A stretch of 64,000 nucleotides of DNA from Crocinitomicaceae bacterium (GTDB taxonomy: Bacteria; Bacteroidota; Bacteroidia; Flavobacteriales_D; Sanyastnellaceae). The notes beneath the pieces are model-generated. The model was not told the DNA's origin. It did no database searches and was given only the letters and a program-made list of their open reading frames with translations. The stretch is from the NCBI GenBank assembly GCA_002700285.1, contig PACT01000039.1, positions 44,965 through 108,964 of the forward strand, written 5' to 3'. Shown piece after piece: positions 27,550 to 35,710 of the stretch. Every line of letters starts with the position of its first letter. Position 1 is the stretch's first letter. The position numbers and the translations under genes are program-made.

Positions 27550-28341
27550 TTAAGCTATGGTTATGTAAGCTAAGCCGATTCCGATTAAGGTAGCTGTAAG
27601 TTTCTTAGCGTTAAAGTGGTGTCCTTCCCCACTTTCGAATAACACCGTCGTAGCAACATGTAAAAGGATTCCGATTACCAATCCTTGGGTTGCAGAAATA
27701 AAGCCCCCCACTCCACCTGGGAGACTCATGCCTGAGTGTAAAATGGCATCATAGAAATACATTCCAAATAAAGGCATAAGACCAAACATTGACAAAAGCC
27801 CCCATCTAACAAGTAGAGAAGATTTAATTGACTTCATCAATCCCATTAACACCAATGCTACTGGTAATTTATGGATAGCGAGGCCCATAAAAAGAGCAGA
27901 ACCAATGGCCATTGAACCATCAACGTGAATATGTGTATGCGCCCCCATTTTGTTTACTTGATGAGCGGCATCTGCAACAGCACCTTCGGCGAGAGGCATA
28001 GATTCTAAAAAGGCATGAATGCACAAACTAAATATTGCAGCCCAGGGCAAAACTTTCAATACTTTACCATGTTTAGAATGATGTACATGTCCGTGTTCAA
28101 GACCTTTTGAGATATATTCAAGGAAGATTTGAACAAGAAAACCTAAGAGTACAAATATTCCTGCATTAGAGCTAAAGCTGAAGGCCTCAGGAACGAGGTG
28201 CAAAAAAATAAGGCCCATGATAAAGGCGCCTCCAAAAGCAAGGAAAATAGGAAGGTTATTCATCGCTTTTTCACCTAAGAGCTCAAGGATTAGACCACCA
28301 ACTAAAGCAACAAGTAATAAAGAAAGTCCAGTAAGTATCAT
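27550..28341 (-). CDS. ZIP-family metal transporter
   Basis: 263 residues and about eight membrane helices. Helix IV/V motifs hold the metal ligands: HAFLESMPLAEG and GLAIHKLPVALVLMG. A His-rich loop (GLEHGHVHHSKHGK) lies between the first helical bundle and the central helices, as usual for ZIP proteins importing zinc or iron. It starts five bases after the methyltransferase stop on the same strand, so the two probably share a transcript. Confidence 0.92.
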   Translation of the reverse strand: MILTGLSLLLVALVGGLILELLGEKAMNNLPIFLAFGGAFIMGLIFLHLVPEAFSFSSNAGIFVLLGFLVQIFLEYISKGLEHGHVHHSKHGKVLKVLPWAAIFSLCIHAFLESMPLAEGAVADAAHQVNKMGAHTHIHVDGSMAIGSALFMGLAIHKLPVALVLMGLMKSIKSSLLVRWGLLSMFGLMPLFGMYFYDAILHSGMSLPGGVGGFISATQGLVIGILLHVATTVLFESGEGHHFNAKKLTATLIGIGLAYITIA

Positions 28342-28346
28342 TTTTA

Positions 28347-29129
28347 TTACAGTTTTCTAGCGACTAAAATACACCTTGGAGAATTCTTGGTGTACTCCCC
28401 TAATTCATAATCTCCAAATACCTTATCTACGCGAAATCCGAAGTTTAATAACAATTCAGTCAATTCCTTTAACGTCCATGCTCTCACTTGTTCAATATGA
28501 GTTTGCTTCCCTCCTGTTTCATCTAAGTAGGAAATCGACTTCTGAAAATATCCATCAAACAATCTTCTCTTGATGGTAAACACATGATCTCCCTTTTCGA
28601 CAGTTTCTTTGGATACCATATTCGTTTTAGAGTAATTGAAATTTAAATAATCCATCACAAGTAATCCTCCAGGACACAAAGCATGGGCAAAACCATGAAC
28701 TACTTTCTCATGATCTTCTGAATTCTCAAAGTATCCGAAGCTTGTAAAGAGGTTTGTGACCAAATCAAACGCGCCACACCACTCCTTCTCTGCCAGCAAT
28801 AATCTCATATCTAAAATTTTAAACTCAGCTGAGAGATTAAGTTTCTGAGATTTTATTTTTGCGACCGCAATACTTTCAGGGCTTAAATCAAAACCTTTAA
28901 CAGTATATCCAAGCTTTGACCATGCAAGGACATGTCTGCCTGCACCACATCCAGCATCTAATATGTTTGTTAGATTAGATCCATATTTCAAATGTAGTTT
29001 CTCGACAAGTTCTCCAGCTTCATTGTCGTCTCTATCTCCGTATAAGATGTGATACTCCTTCGTGTCAAACCATTTCTCGAACCATTCATTATTTGTTTTC
29101 CACATACTTGAATTAATTTCTAGTTTCAT
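28347..29129 (-). CDS. Class I SAM-dependent methyltransferase
   Basis: 260 residues. Motif I is ILDAGCGAGRHVLAWSKLGYTV (about 57-78), with VKGFDLSPESI as the motif II acidic strand and FDLVTNLFTSFGYFE as motif IV. The family resembles small-molecule methyltransferases of the methyltransf_25 type. The N-terminus NEWFEKWFDTKEYHILYGDRDD is typical of a Bacteroidota subgroup. The substrate is unknown. The start codon sits in a short inverted repeat (tttcat/atgaaa). It is transcribed divergently from siaB with 41 bases between the starts. Confidence 0.9.
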   Translation of the reverse strand: MKLEINSSMWKTNNEWFEKWFDTKEYHILYGDRDDNEAGELVEKLHLKYGSNLTNILDAGCGAGRHVLAWSKLGYTVKGFDLSPESIAVAKIKSQKLNLSAEFKILDMRLLLAEKEWCGAFDLVTNLFTSFGYFENSEDHEKVVHGFAHALCPGGLLVMDYLNFNYSKTNMVSKETVEKGDHVFTIKRRLFDGYFQKSISYLDETGGKQTHIEQVRAWTLKELTELLLNFGFRVDKVFGDYELGEYTKNSPRCILVARKL

Positions 29130-29158
29130 GTAAATGAAATATTGATAGATTTGTCACT

Positions 29159-29166
29159 TATTTTCG
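29159..29166 (+). promoter_or_regulatory. -7-like box TATTTTCG of siaB-siaC
   Basis: One mismatch to TAnnTTTG; four bases (aggt) separate it from the ATG at 29171. Confidence 0.5.
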
Positions 29167-29170
29167 AGGT

Positions 29171-29725
29171 ATGACGACTTTGAATTCAGCTACCAAAAAT
29201 ACTGATAACTATGACCTCGTTCCAAAAGATCATAAGGTAATGGTTTCATATAGAGGTGTATTTAAACCTGTCACTTCAGAATACCTATTGAATTGGATTG
29301 AGCGGTTTTATTCCAGTCAAGAACTTCATCCGAATATCAAATTAAAGGTGCTTTTTCGTGTATCTGTTGAACTGATTCAGAATCTTATTCATCACTCAAA
29401 AAATTCTGATTCATTTTTCTTTGTTTCAAGATCTGACAATGGAGACACATGTGTTGTCGGTACGTCTAACCCCGTAACAAATGATCAAGCAACGATACTT
29501 TCTTCCACTTTAACCACACTCAAGAAAACGCCTCAAAGTGACTTAAGAGGATTAAAATTGAATGTTCTTGACCAAGGGGCTAGAAGCTCGCACGGAGGGG
29601 GCGGAATGGGACTTCTTGATCTTACCAAAATTTCTTGTGGGAATATTAATTATGAATTCTTACCTTGGACCCAAGACAAGCTTCTTTTCTGTCTCACAAT
29701 TCAATTACATTCAACTCCAGATTAA
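29171..29725 (+). CDS. siaB: SiaB-family protein kinase (HATPase-like)
   Basis: 184 residues. The family phosphorylates the partner SiaC in partner-switching control of c-di-GMP signalling and biofilm formation (known from Pseudomonas siaABCD). The N-box-like helix is VSVELIQNLIHHSKNSDSF (about 72-90). The Gly-rich ATP-lid-like piece is SHGGGGMGLLDLTKISCG. siaC begins one base after its stop. No siaA phosphatase or siaD diguanylate cyclase is present nearby, so output must be elsewhere or different. Confidence 0.88.
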   Translation: MTTLNSATKNTDNYDLVPKDHKVMVSYRGVFKPVTSEYLLNWIERFYSSQELHPNIKLKVLFRVSVELIQNLIHHSKNSDSFFFVSRSDNGDTCVVGTSNPVTNDQATILSSTLTTLKKTPQSDLRGLKLNVLDQGARSSHGGGGMGLLDLTKISCGNINYEFLPWTQDKLLFCLTIQLHSTPD

Positions 29726-29726
29726 C

Positions 29727-30098
29727 ATGGATAACATTATCATTAGTGGCACATCAAAAACTCCAGAAGTTTCTTTTTTAACTTCTGCTAGAACGATGAA
29801 ACTATCTGGCAGAAGTATTCCGGAAAATTCTATAGATTTCTACGCACCTTTGATTGAATGGGCGGATGGGCTCTGTAACTCTGAGGGATTCGTTGAAGTC
29901 AACATCCATCTAGAGTACTTTAATACGAGTTCATCTAAATGTCTGATGGACCTTTTAAAGAGAATAGAAGCATCCACAGAAAATGCCTCTATTAACTGGT
30001 ATTACGAAGAAGATGATGAAGACATGCTAGAGGCTGGGGAAGATTACGATGCGATCATAGACCTTCCTTTTAAGCTGATTGCTACCGAGATACGCTAA
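29727..30098 (+). CDS. siaC: SiaC-family regulatory phosphoprotein (DUF1987)
   Basis: 123 residues from ATG 29727; a longer upstream reading lies inside siaB. Family features: GTSKTPEVSF at the start, GRSIPENSIDFYAPLIEW, and the phosphosite region EYFNTSSSKCLMDLLKRIE, where the Thr/Ser cluster (about 68-71) corresponds to the phosphorylated Thr of Pseudomonas SiaC. It ends in an acidic region, NWYYEEDDEDMLEAGEDYDAI. The end overlaps the convergent ABC transporter gene by 17 bases. Confidence 0.9.
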   Translation: MDNIIISGTSKTPEVSFLTSARTMKLSGRSIPENSIDFYAPLIEWADGLCNSEGFVEVNIHLEYFNTSSSKCLMDLLKRIEASTENASINWYYEEDDEDMLEAGEDYDAIIDLPFKLIATEIR

Positions 30099-33009
30099 AA
30101 CTTCTTGATTTACCAAACGGCATCCATCGCAAAAATGCCCATGCTAGAGCTGTCATAAGCCAAAGAACAAAAACATTATAATACAATGTAGATAATGTGA
30201 CCCCTGCTAAATTTTTGGATGGGGAAAAATAGGGGGCATAAAACCCATTTACGTTTCTGGTGTGATGATGAATGGGAGACGCCGTAGGCTTAAACCCAGC
30301 ATCTAAATCTAAAATCCTTACAGATCTCTCTTCCTGTAATACCCACTCAGCAATTTCATCATTGCGATATTGATCTCTCAATTCTCCGAGTTCACCCTTA
30401 TTAATCAATGTTCTTTTCCTTGCGTCTTTTTCCTTGAATGCAGATTGATATGCTTTTCTGAATGCTAAATCCCATAATTTTCTATTTTCAACCCCCTTGG
30501 TTGGAGGTTTCAAACCCCAAAAAACAAGATCATCCCCTGCCCTTCTCCATTCTCTATCTATCCAATCTGAATCACGAACAGAATGACAGATCTCCTCTAA
30601 CCAAAAGTCACGTCTCCATGCAGACTGTCTTATGACATCATCTAAATCAGAAAAAACAGCTTCATAGGGATTTTCGCGATATTGATTAACGGCCAACGCT
30701 TCGAAACCCCATCTTGAGACCATTAAATCACCCAAAATTGGAACATGAATCTCACTCGTAAACCACGAATTAAAACGGTCAAATCTCACGATTGCTCCCC
30801 CAAATATAATTTGAGGAATAATGAGCAAAGGAATGATCATATAAATAACCTTCGCTGATTTAAAGGCTGCTGAGATATTTAACCCAAGTAGGTTTCCAAA
30901 TATTGAGACGCTAAATAAAACGAGTGAATGAACCCAGAACATACCTGGTATTTCTAGGATAAAATGTGACACAGCCACAAATCCAAGCGTTTGTACCGCG
31001 GAGGTGATCGCGCTAACTGCAATCTTCGCTTGTAAGTAACTTCCCCATCTTAAAAAAAGAAATCGTTCTCTACGTAAGAGTGCTCTGTCACGATGAATTT
31101 CTTCTGCACAGATGCTGAGTCCTAGAAATAATGATACAATGACTGATATAAATAAGAACTGAGGAATGTTTTCACTTGTTCTAAATATGTATTCTCCACC
31201 ATCAGGAGCGTATCTCATAAACAATGCGAGAAGCGCTGCCAGCATTGGAGCTTCCATGAAATTCACGATTAAATACTGCCTGTTGGTACTTTTCGCATTA
31301 AAATCTCTTGAGAAATAAGTTTTGAATTGTGAAAATGCTGTTGGAACATTATTTGTGGCTTCTAAATGCGGCAATTCACTATGCTTGGGTTCAGCAGCCT
31401 TGCCAATAATGACGTTAAAAAAGTCATTCCATTCTTTTGCTTCAATTCGTCTTTCGTCAGTAATATGACCATATTCATCAACAACTCTTGATTCAATAAT
31501 ATCAAATATCTGTTCAGGACTAATGTTCCCACATTGAAGACAAGATGCATGACTAGGGTCAACTTGATTTGTTAATTCTTTAAAATATGGAATTGTAGAA
31601 TTTGGATCACCATAGAAAATGGGGTAGCCTCCTTGATCTAAAATAAAAAATTTATCAAAGAGTTTGAAAATATCAGATGAAGGTTGATGAATAACTGCAA
31701 AGACAAGCTTACCTCTGTGAGACATTTCCTTGAGCAGATCCATAATTTGAATACTGTCATGGCTAGAAAGTCCTGAGGTAGGTTCATCAACGAAAAGAAC
31801 AAGAGGTTCTCTGATGAGCTCTAAAGCAATATTAAGACGCTTTCTTTGTCCTCCAGAGATCGTTTTATCGAGGACTGAACCTACTCTCAGATCTTTTGTC
31901 TCCCAAAGACCTAAGCTTTGTAGTGTTGAGTCAACTTTCTCATCAATTGCAATGTCTGATAGTTTTCCAAATGTAAGTTGTGCACTATAGCGTAGATTTT
32001 GGCGCACAGTTAATTCTGAGATTAATGAATCCTCTTGACCGATATGTCCTATTGTCCCTTTTATTAACTCCGCATCAAGATGTATATCGATGCCATTGAG
32101 CAACACCTTTCCAAAGGTGGGTTTAGTTGTGCCATTTAAGACATTTAATAGCGTTGACTTGCCTGACCCGCTTCCTCCCATAATCCCCACCAAATTCCCC
32201 TCTCTCTCTGAGATGTTAAATTGATGTAACGCTTGGTCTTTGGGGAAGCTGAAATAATGCGAAATGTCTTGCGCAGTGAATGATATTTTCGGCAGTTCAG
32301 GACTGTCAATAAATTGTCTGACCAAATCACTAAAGAAAACCCTTGATTCATTGACACCCTTTAATACTGAACCCGGAAGCATTATGGCTACAGTGCCGCT
32401 AGGTATTAACTGGCTGTTTAAATAAACAGTATTGTCACCAAAATACCTGACAAGAAATAAGGTCTCATTTGAGAGTTTATATCCGATTAGTTTTCCTGAC
32501 CCACTCTCAGAATTTTGGGAGTCATTGACATCCGTAAGAACAAAACTTCCTTCTATTCCATCAATTGATTGCGCATTTGTATCGACCAATGAATGAATGC
32601 CTGCAACATCTTTGTGATTCAATAAAAAAGACGAACTCACAGCATTCAGGAATTCAACTGAATTCACATGAACATTTGTGACTTTTACAAATTCTAGTAG
32701 TCGGAGATAAACAATACATTTATCTCTGTGTGCCAGTTCTTTGTTAATGTTTTCACATGTTCGTAGAAGCTTCGTTGACAGTCTGGCAAGTCGTTTTGCT
32801 TCTGGCAACTCCCCGCTGTTGTTCTTTAACTGAAACGTATTTAAATGATCATCATATCTCCCCAAATAATGATCGACAACTTTTTTTGACAGTCTCCCGC
32901 GCAAATATCGGCTAGCTGTTTGCCTTCCTATTAGCTCTTCTTTCTCTGTTCTGCCAGACGCAAACAGCGCGAAGAGTTGTGTCAGTGCGTCTAATATACC
33001 TGTTGTCAT
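30082..33009 (-). CDS. ABCG-type fused ATPase/permease with TerB-like and FHA-like N-terminal regions
   Basis: 975 residues from ATG 33009. A helical TerB-like region occupies about 1-150. A beta region resembling an FHA or FHA-degenerate domain spans 170-225 (LFLVRYFGDNTVYLNSQ, IMLPGSVLKG). The ABC ATPase follows, with Walker A GGSGSGKS (278-285), Q-loop HIGQEDSLI, signature ISGGQRKRL and Walker B LVLFVDEPTSGL. Next comes an ABC2-type membrane domain with about six helices, containing a long soluble insertion rich in charged and Trp residues. This reverse-G order matches ABCG half-transporters. The substrate is unknown. It is convergent with siaC, overlapping its tail by 17 bases. Confidence 0.86.
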   Translation of the reverse strand: MTTGILDALTQLFALFASGRTEKEELIGRQTASRYLRGRLSKKVVDHYLGRYDDHLNTFQLKNNSGELPEAKRLARLSTKLLRTCENINKELAHRDKCIVYLRLLEFVKVTNVHVNSVEFLNAVSSSFLLNHKDVAGIHSLVDTNAQSIDGIEGSFVLTDVNDSQNSESGSGKLIGYKLSNETLFLVRYFGDNTVYLNSQLIPSGTVAIMLPGSVLKGVNESRVFFSDLVRQFIDSPELPKISFTAQDISHYFSFPKDQALHQFNISEREGNLVGIMGGSGSGKSTLLNVLNGTTKPTFGKVLLNGIDIHLDAELIKGTIGHIGQEDSLISELTVRQNLRYSAQLTFGKLSDIAIDEKVDSTLQSLGLWETKDLRVGSVLDKTISGGQRKRLNIALELIREPLVLFVDEPTSGLSSHDSIQIMDLLKEMSHRGKLVFAVIHQPSSDIFKLFDKFFILDQGGYPIFYGDPNSTIPYFKELTNQVDPSHASCLQCGNISPEQIFDIIESRVVDEYGHITDERRIEAKEWNDFFNVIIGKAAEPKHSELPHLEATNNVPTAFSQFKTYFSRDFNAKSTNRQYLIVNFMEAPMLAALLALFMRYAPDGGEYIFRTSENIPQFLFISVIVSLFLGLSICAEEIHRDRALLRRERFLFLRWGSYLQAKIAVSAITSAVQTLGFVAVSHFILEIPGMFWVHSLVLFSVSIFGNLLGLNISAAFKSAKVIYMIIPLLIIPQIIFGGAIVRFDRFNSWFTSEIHVPILGDLMVSRWGFEALAVNQYRENPYEAVFSDLDDVIRQSAWRRDFWLEEICHSVRDSDWIDREWRRAGDDLVFWGLKPPTKGVENRKLWDLAFRKAYQSAFKEKDARKRTLINKGELGELRDQYRNDEIAEWVLQEERSVRILDLDAGFKPTASPIHHHTRNVNGFYAPYFSPSKNLAGVTLSTLYYNVFVLWLMTALAWAFLRWMPFGKSRSFSVSR

Positions 33010-33120
33010 CAAATGTGAAGTTCCAGAAATTCTCTTCTAGATACGAACATGAACTCAATAAGTTTCCTTCAAGTTTGTGAACATTTTAAACAAACATAAA
33101 AAAGGCACTTCTGAAATTAA

Positions 33121-34680
33121 TTATTGTCTCTCAAAACATCCCTTATCAGGACTAAATGTCGACCTAGGATATCCATCTAAATCAGTCGACACATCTGTTG
33201 CTTCAAAAGGTGGTATTGACGAAACTCCATTCCAAATCGTACTGTTTCCTTCAAGTCTGAAGTTTCTGTTTAATTCTGATTGAAATGGTGGGGCTTGATC
33301 CAATGTGCAATCCGAATCAATTAGATTATATGGGAAATCTTCATCCTGAACATCTAAGGCACAAGCGCGAAAGATTTGAGTTGAATAATAACTGGGATCC
33401 AAGAAGCTAGAAGCAAGCTCATCAAAATCATTTAAAGAAGCATTGTTTCCCCACACAATACAATTTTGAAACTCAGTTTCTGGATGAAATGGCCTAAATT
33501 GTATTTCCCCTCCAGCACTCTCGTACCAATCATTTACATACACTGATGCGCCTTGTCTAAAAGAACCATTCGACCAATAATTAGCAAAAGTAGATAGGTG
33601 TAAGATTATTTTACCTCCCAAAGTAAAAGCGCCACATGTCTCACCACAATCAGTAAACAAATTATTTACCCCTTTAATAAAACCGCCTTGTGAAAGCAAT
33701 CCAACAGCGGACATATTTGAAATTTCCGTATTAGAAATATTCAAAGCGAAATTTGAGCCGACAGCTACACTATCTACCCAGATACCTACTGTACCATTTT
33801 TAAATACAGCGTGATTTATTGAAGAATTAGAAGACCGATCAAGCCAAACTCCTCCTCGACTAATAGTATAGTAGACATTCTCTCCTTCATATTCAAATTC
33901 AATGGGGAATTCGAGCCCCCATTGTCCAGGATAATTTGAATAAGAATCTTCTAGTCTGTCACCTTGAAAAACAACCTTATCTTGCAAAGTTCCTTCTATA
34001 TGAATGCTACCTCCTTGTACCCAAATTCCACTTCCTGGATGTACATAAACTTCTGCGCCTGCCTCTATGGTCAATGAACAACCAGGCTGTACTCGAATAG
34101 GGCCATAAATAACATGTGGTAAATCACTGCTCCAAACTTCATCACAATCTAAAATATTGTCGGGGGGATTACTTGAATCGAACCAATTTCCTGGTTGGTA
34201 ATGAAATTCAGCATTTCTTCCGTAAGCAATTAAGGCCACAAATTGATCAGATCCATTTGTCCTAAATCGAATTCTGTCCTGATTAATAAATGCAGATGTA
34301 CTGCTTGTTGGATCTACAGTGACCTCAACGAAAATATACAGACTGTCTTGGGGCAATATTGTTACATCTTGCAGTTGCGTTAATGGGTCCCCTAACTCAT
34401 TCATTCCTTGACCGTCAATATTTATTCTGTAATCACTTCCCAATCCATCCTCTAGTTGAATTTTGTCGATTAACAAAGCTTGATCGTGGGGGTTTTTAAC
34501 AGTCAGGTAATAACTTACAGACCCAATCGTAGTGAAAACTGAATCGAATAAAAGTGTGTCTTCAGAAAATTCTAAAAGTGAATAGGGGTCTGACGTGTAG
34601 TTAATTTTTGTACAGCCATTTATCGTCAACATAAATATGACTGCGACAGATAAATATATATAGACAACGATTTTACTCAT
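33121..34680 (-). CDS. Lipoprotein with right-handed parallel beta-helix
   Basis: 519 residues. Lipobox is TINGC, with acylated Cys23. An N-terminal Ig-like part covers 30-155 (LLFDSVFTTIGSVSYYLTVKNP is the Bacteroidota choice-of-anchor type). Then comes a beta-helix region with SLTIEAGAEVYVHPGSGIWVQGG, VVFQGDRLED, GVWLDRSSNSSINHAVFKNG and GIWVDSVAVGS. The C-terminus contains ATDVSTDLDGYPR and PDKGCFE, as in choice-of-anchor Q proteins. An outer-membrane surface location is likely. The -7-like box is four bases before the ATG. Confidence 0.87.
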   Translation of the reverse strand: MSKIVVYIYLSVAVIFMLTINGCTKINYTSDPYSLLEFSEDTLLFDSVFTTIGSVSYYLTVKNPHDQALLIDKIQLEDGLGSDYRINIDGQGMNELGDPLTQLQDVTILPQDSLYIFVEVTVDPTSSTSAFINQDRIRFRTNGSDQFVALIAYGRNAEFHYQPGNWFDSSNPPDNILDCDEVWSSDLPHVIYGPIRVQPGCSLTIEAGAEVYVHPGSGIWVQGGSIHIEGTLQDKVVFQGDRLEDSYSNYPGQWGLEFPIEFEYEGENVYYTISRGGVWLDRSSNSSINHAVFKNGTVGIWVDSVAVGSNFALNISNTEISNMSAVGLLSQGGFIKGVNNLFTDCGETCGAFTLGGKIILHLSTFANYWSNGSFRQGASVYVNDWYESAGGEIQFRPFHPETEFQNCIVWGNNASLNDFDELASSFLDPSYYSTQIFRACALDVQDEDFPYNLIDSDCTLDQAPPFQSELNRNFRLEGNSTIWNGVSSIPPFEATDVSTDLDGYPRSTFSPDKGCFERQ

Positions 34681-34684
34681 GATG

Positions 34685-34692
34685 CAAATATC
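34685..34692 (-). promoter_or_regulatory. -7-like box GATATTTG of the beta-helix lipoprotein
   Basis: Read on the minus strand: one mismatch to TAnnTTTG, four bases (catc) before the ATG at 34680. Confidence 0.5.
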
Positions 34693-34760
34693 AGCCTCTT
34701 TACTTTAGGTCTAAATAAGATTTACACATAAGAAATATTTGGACGATACGCACACGCGTA

Positions 34761-35630
34761 TTACCCAAGGTATCCTTTAAGAATTCTACTTCTACTGGTG
34801 TGTTTAAGTCTTCGTATTGCCTTCTCTTTAATTTGGCGGACACGTTCACGCGTCAAATCAAACCGTTCACCGATTTCTTCAAGCGTCATCGGGTGTTCTC
34901 CATTTAGACCAAAATACAGACGGATAACATCAGCTTCTCGAGGCGTTAGGGTACGGAGAGACCGCTCAATCTCTCTGCGCAGGCTTTCTGTCATTAATTC
35001 ATCATCTGGCGAAGGAGAATCACCCAAACGCAGAACATCATACATCGTACTAGAACTCTCGTCACCCTCTTTAAGAGGAGCGTCCATACTGACGTGACGA
35101 CCAGCATTTTTTAAAGATTGCTTCACTTCATCTAAAGTCATGTCAAGAGATTCTGCGAGCTCCACCGCGGTAGGAGGTCTTTCGAATTCTTGCTCAAGAC
35201 GCGCAAAAGCTTTGTTAATCTTATTAATCGATCCGATTTTGTTTAGAGGAAGCCGTACTATTCTGCTCTGCTCAGCAAGGGCTTGAAGAATACTTTGTCG
35301 AATCCACCAAACGGCATATGATATGAATTTAAATCCACGGGTTTCATCAAAACGTTGTGCCGCTTTAATAAGGCCTAAGTTTCCCTCATTGATTAAGTCA
35401 GGAAGAGAAAGTCCTTGGTTTTGATATTGTTTAGAGACCGACACTACGAAACGTAAATTGGCTTTTGTAAGTTTTTCAAGAGCAACTTGATCTCCAGCTT
35501 TAATCTTACGCGCTAATTCAACCTCTTCTTCCGCAGTAATCAAATCAACACGACCGATTTCTTGGAGGTATTTATCTAGCGACGCTGTCTCCCTATTGGT
35601 GACTTGTTTCGTTATTTTTAGCTGCCTCAT
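34761..35630 (-). CDS. rpoD: Primary sigma factor of RNA polymerase (RpoD/SigA, short Bacteroidota form)
   Basis: 289 residues with no region 1.1. Region 1.2 is [16 protein letters not shown]; region 2 includes [56 protein letters not shown]. Region 3 is [12 protein letters not shown]. Region 4 ends [30 protein letters not shown]. The length and lack of an N-terminal extension are normal for the Bacteroidota housekeeping sigma, which reads TTG/TAnnTTTG promoters like those marked here. Confidence 0.96.
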   Translation of the reverse strand: MRQLKITKQVTNRETASLDKYLQEIGRVDLITAEEEVELARKIKAGDQVALEKLTKANLRFVVSVSKQYQNQGLSLPDLINEGNLGLIKAAQRFDETRGFKFISYAVWWIRQSILQALAEQSRIVRLPLNKIGSINKINKAFARLEQEFERPPTAVELAESLDMTLDEVKQSLKNAGRHVSMDAPLKEGDESSSTMYDVLRLGDSPSPDDELMTESLRREIERSLRTLTPREADVIRLYFGLNGEHPMTLEEIGERFDLTRERVRQIKEKAIRRLKHTSRSRILKGYLG

Positions 35631-35710
35631 GTGCTTTATTTATACTTTATGCCAAACAATACTCTATAACGCAAAATTGAAGGACTTTCGTCTTTCAACT
35701 TTCCCGCTTA

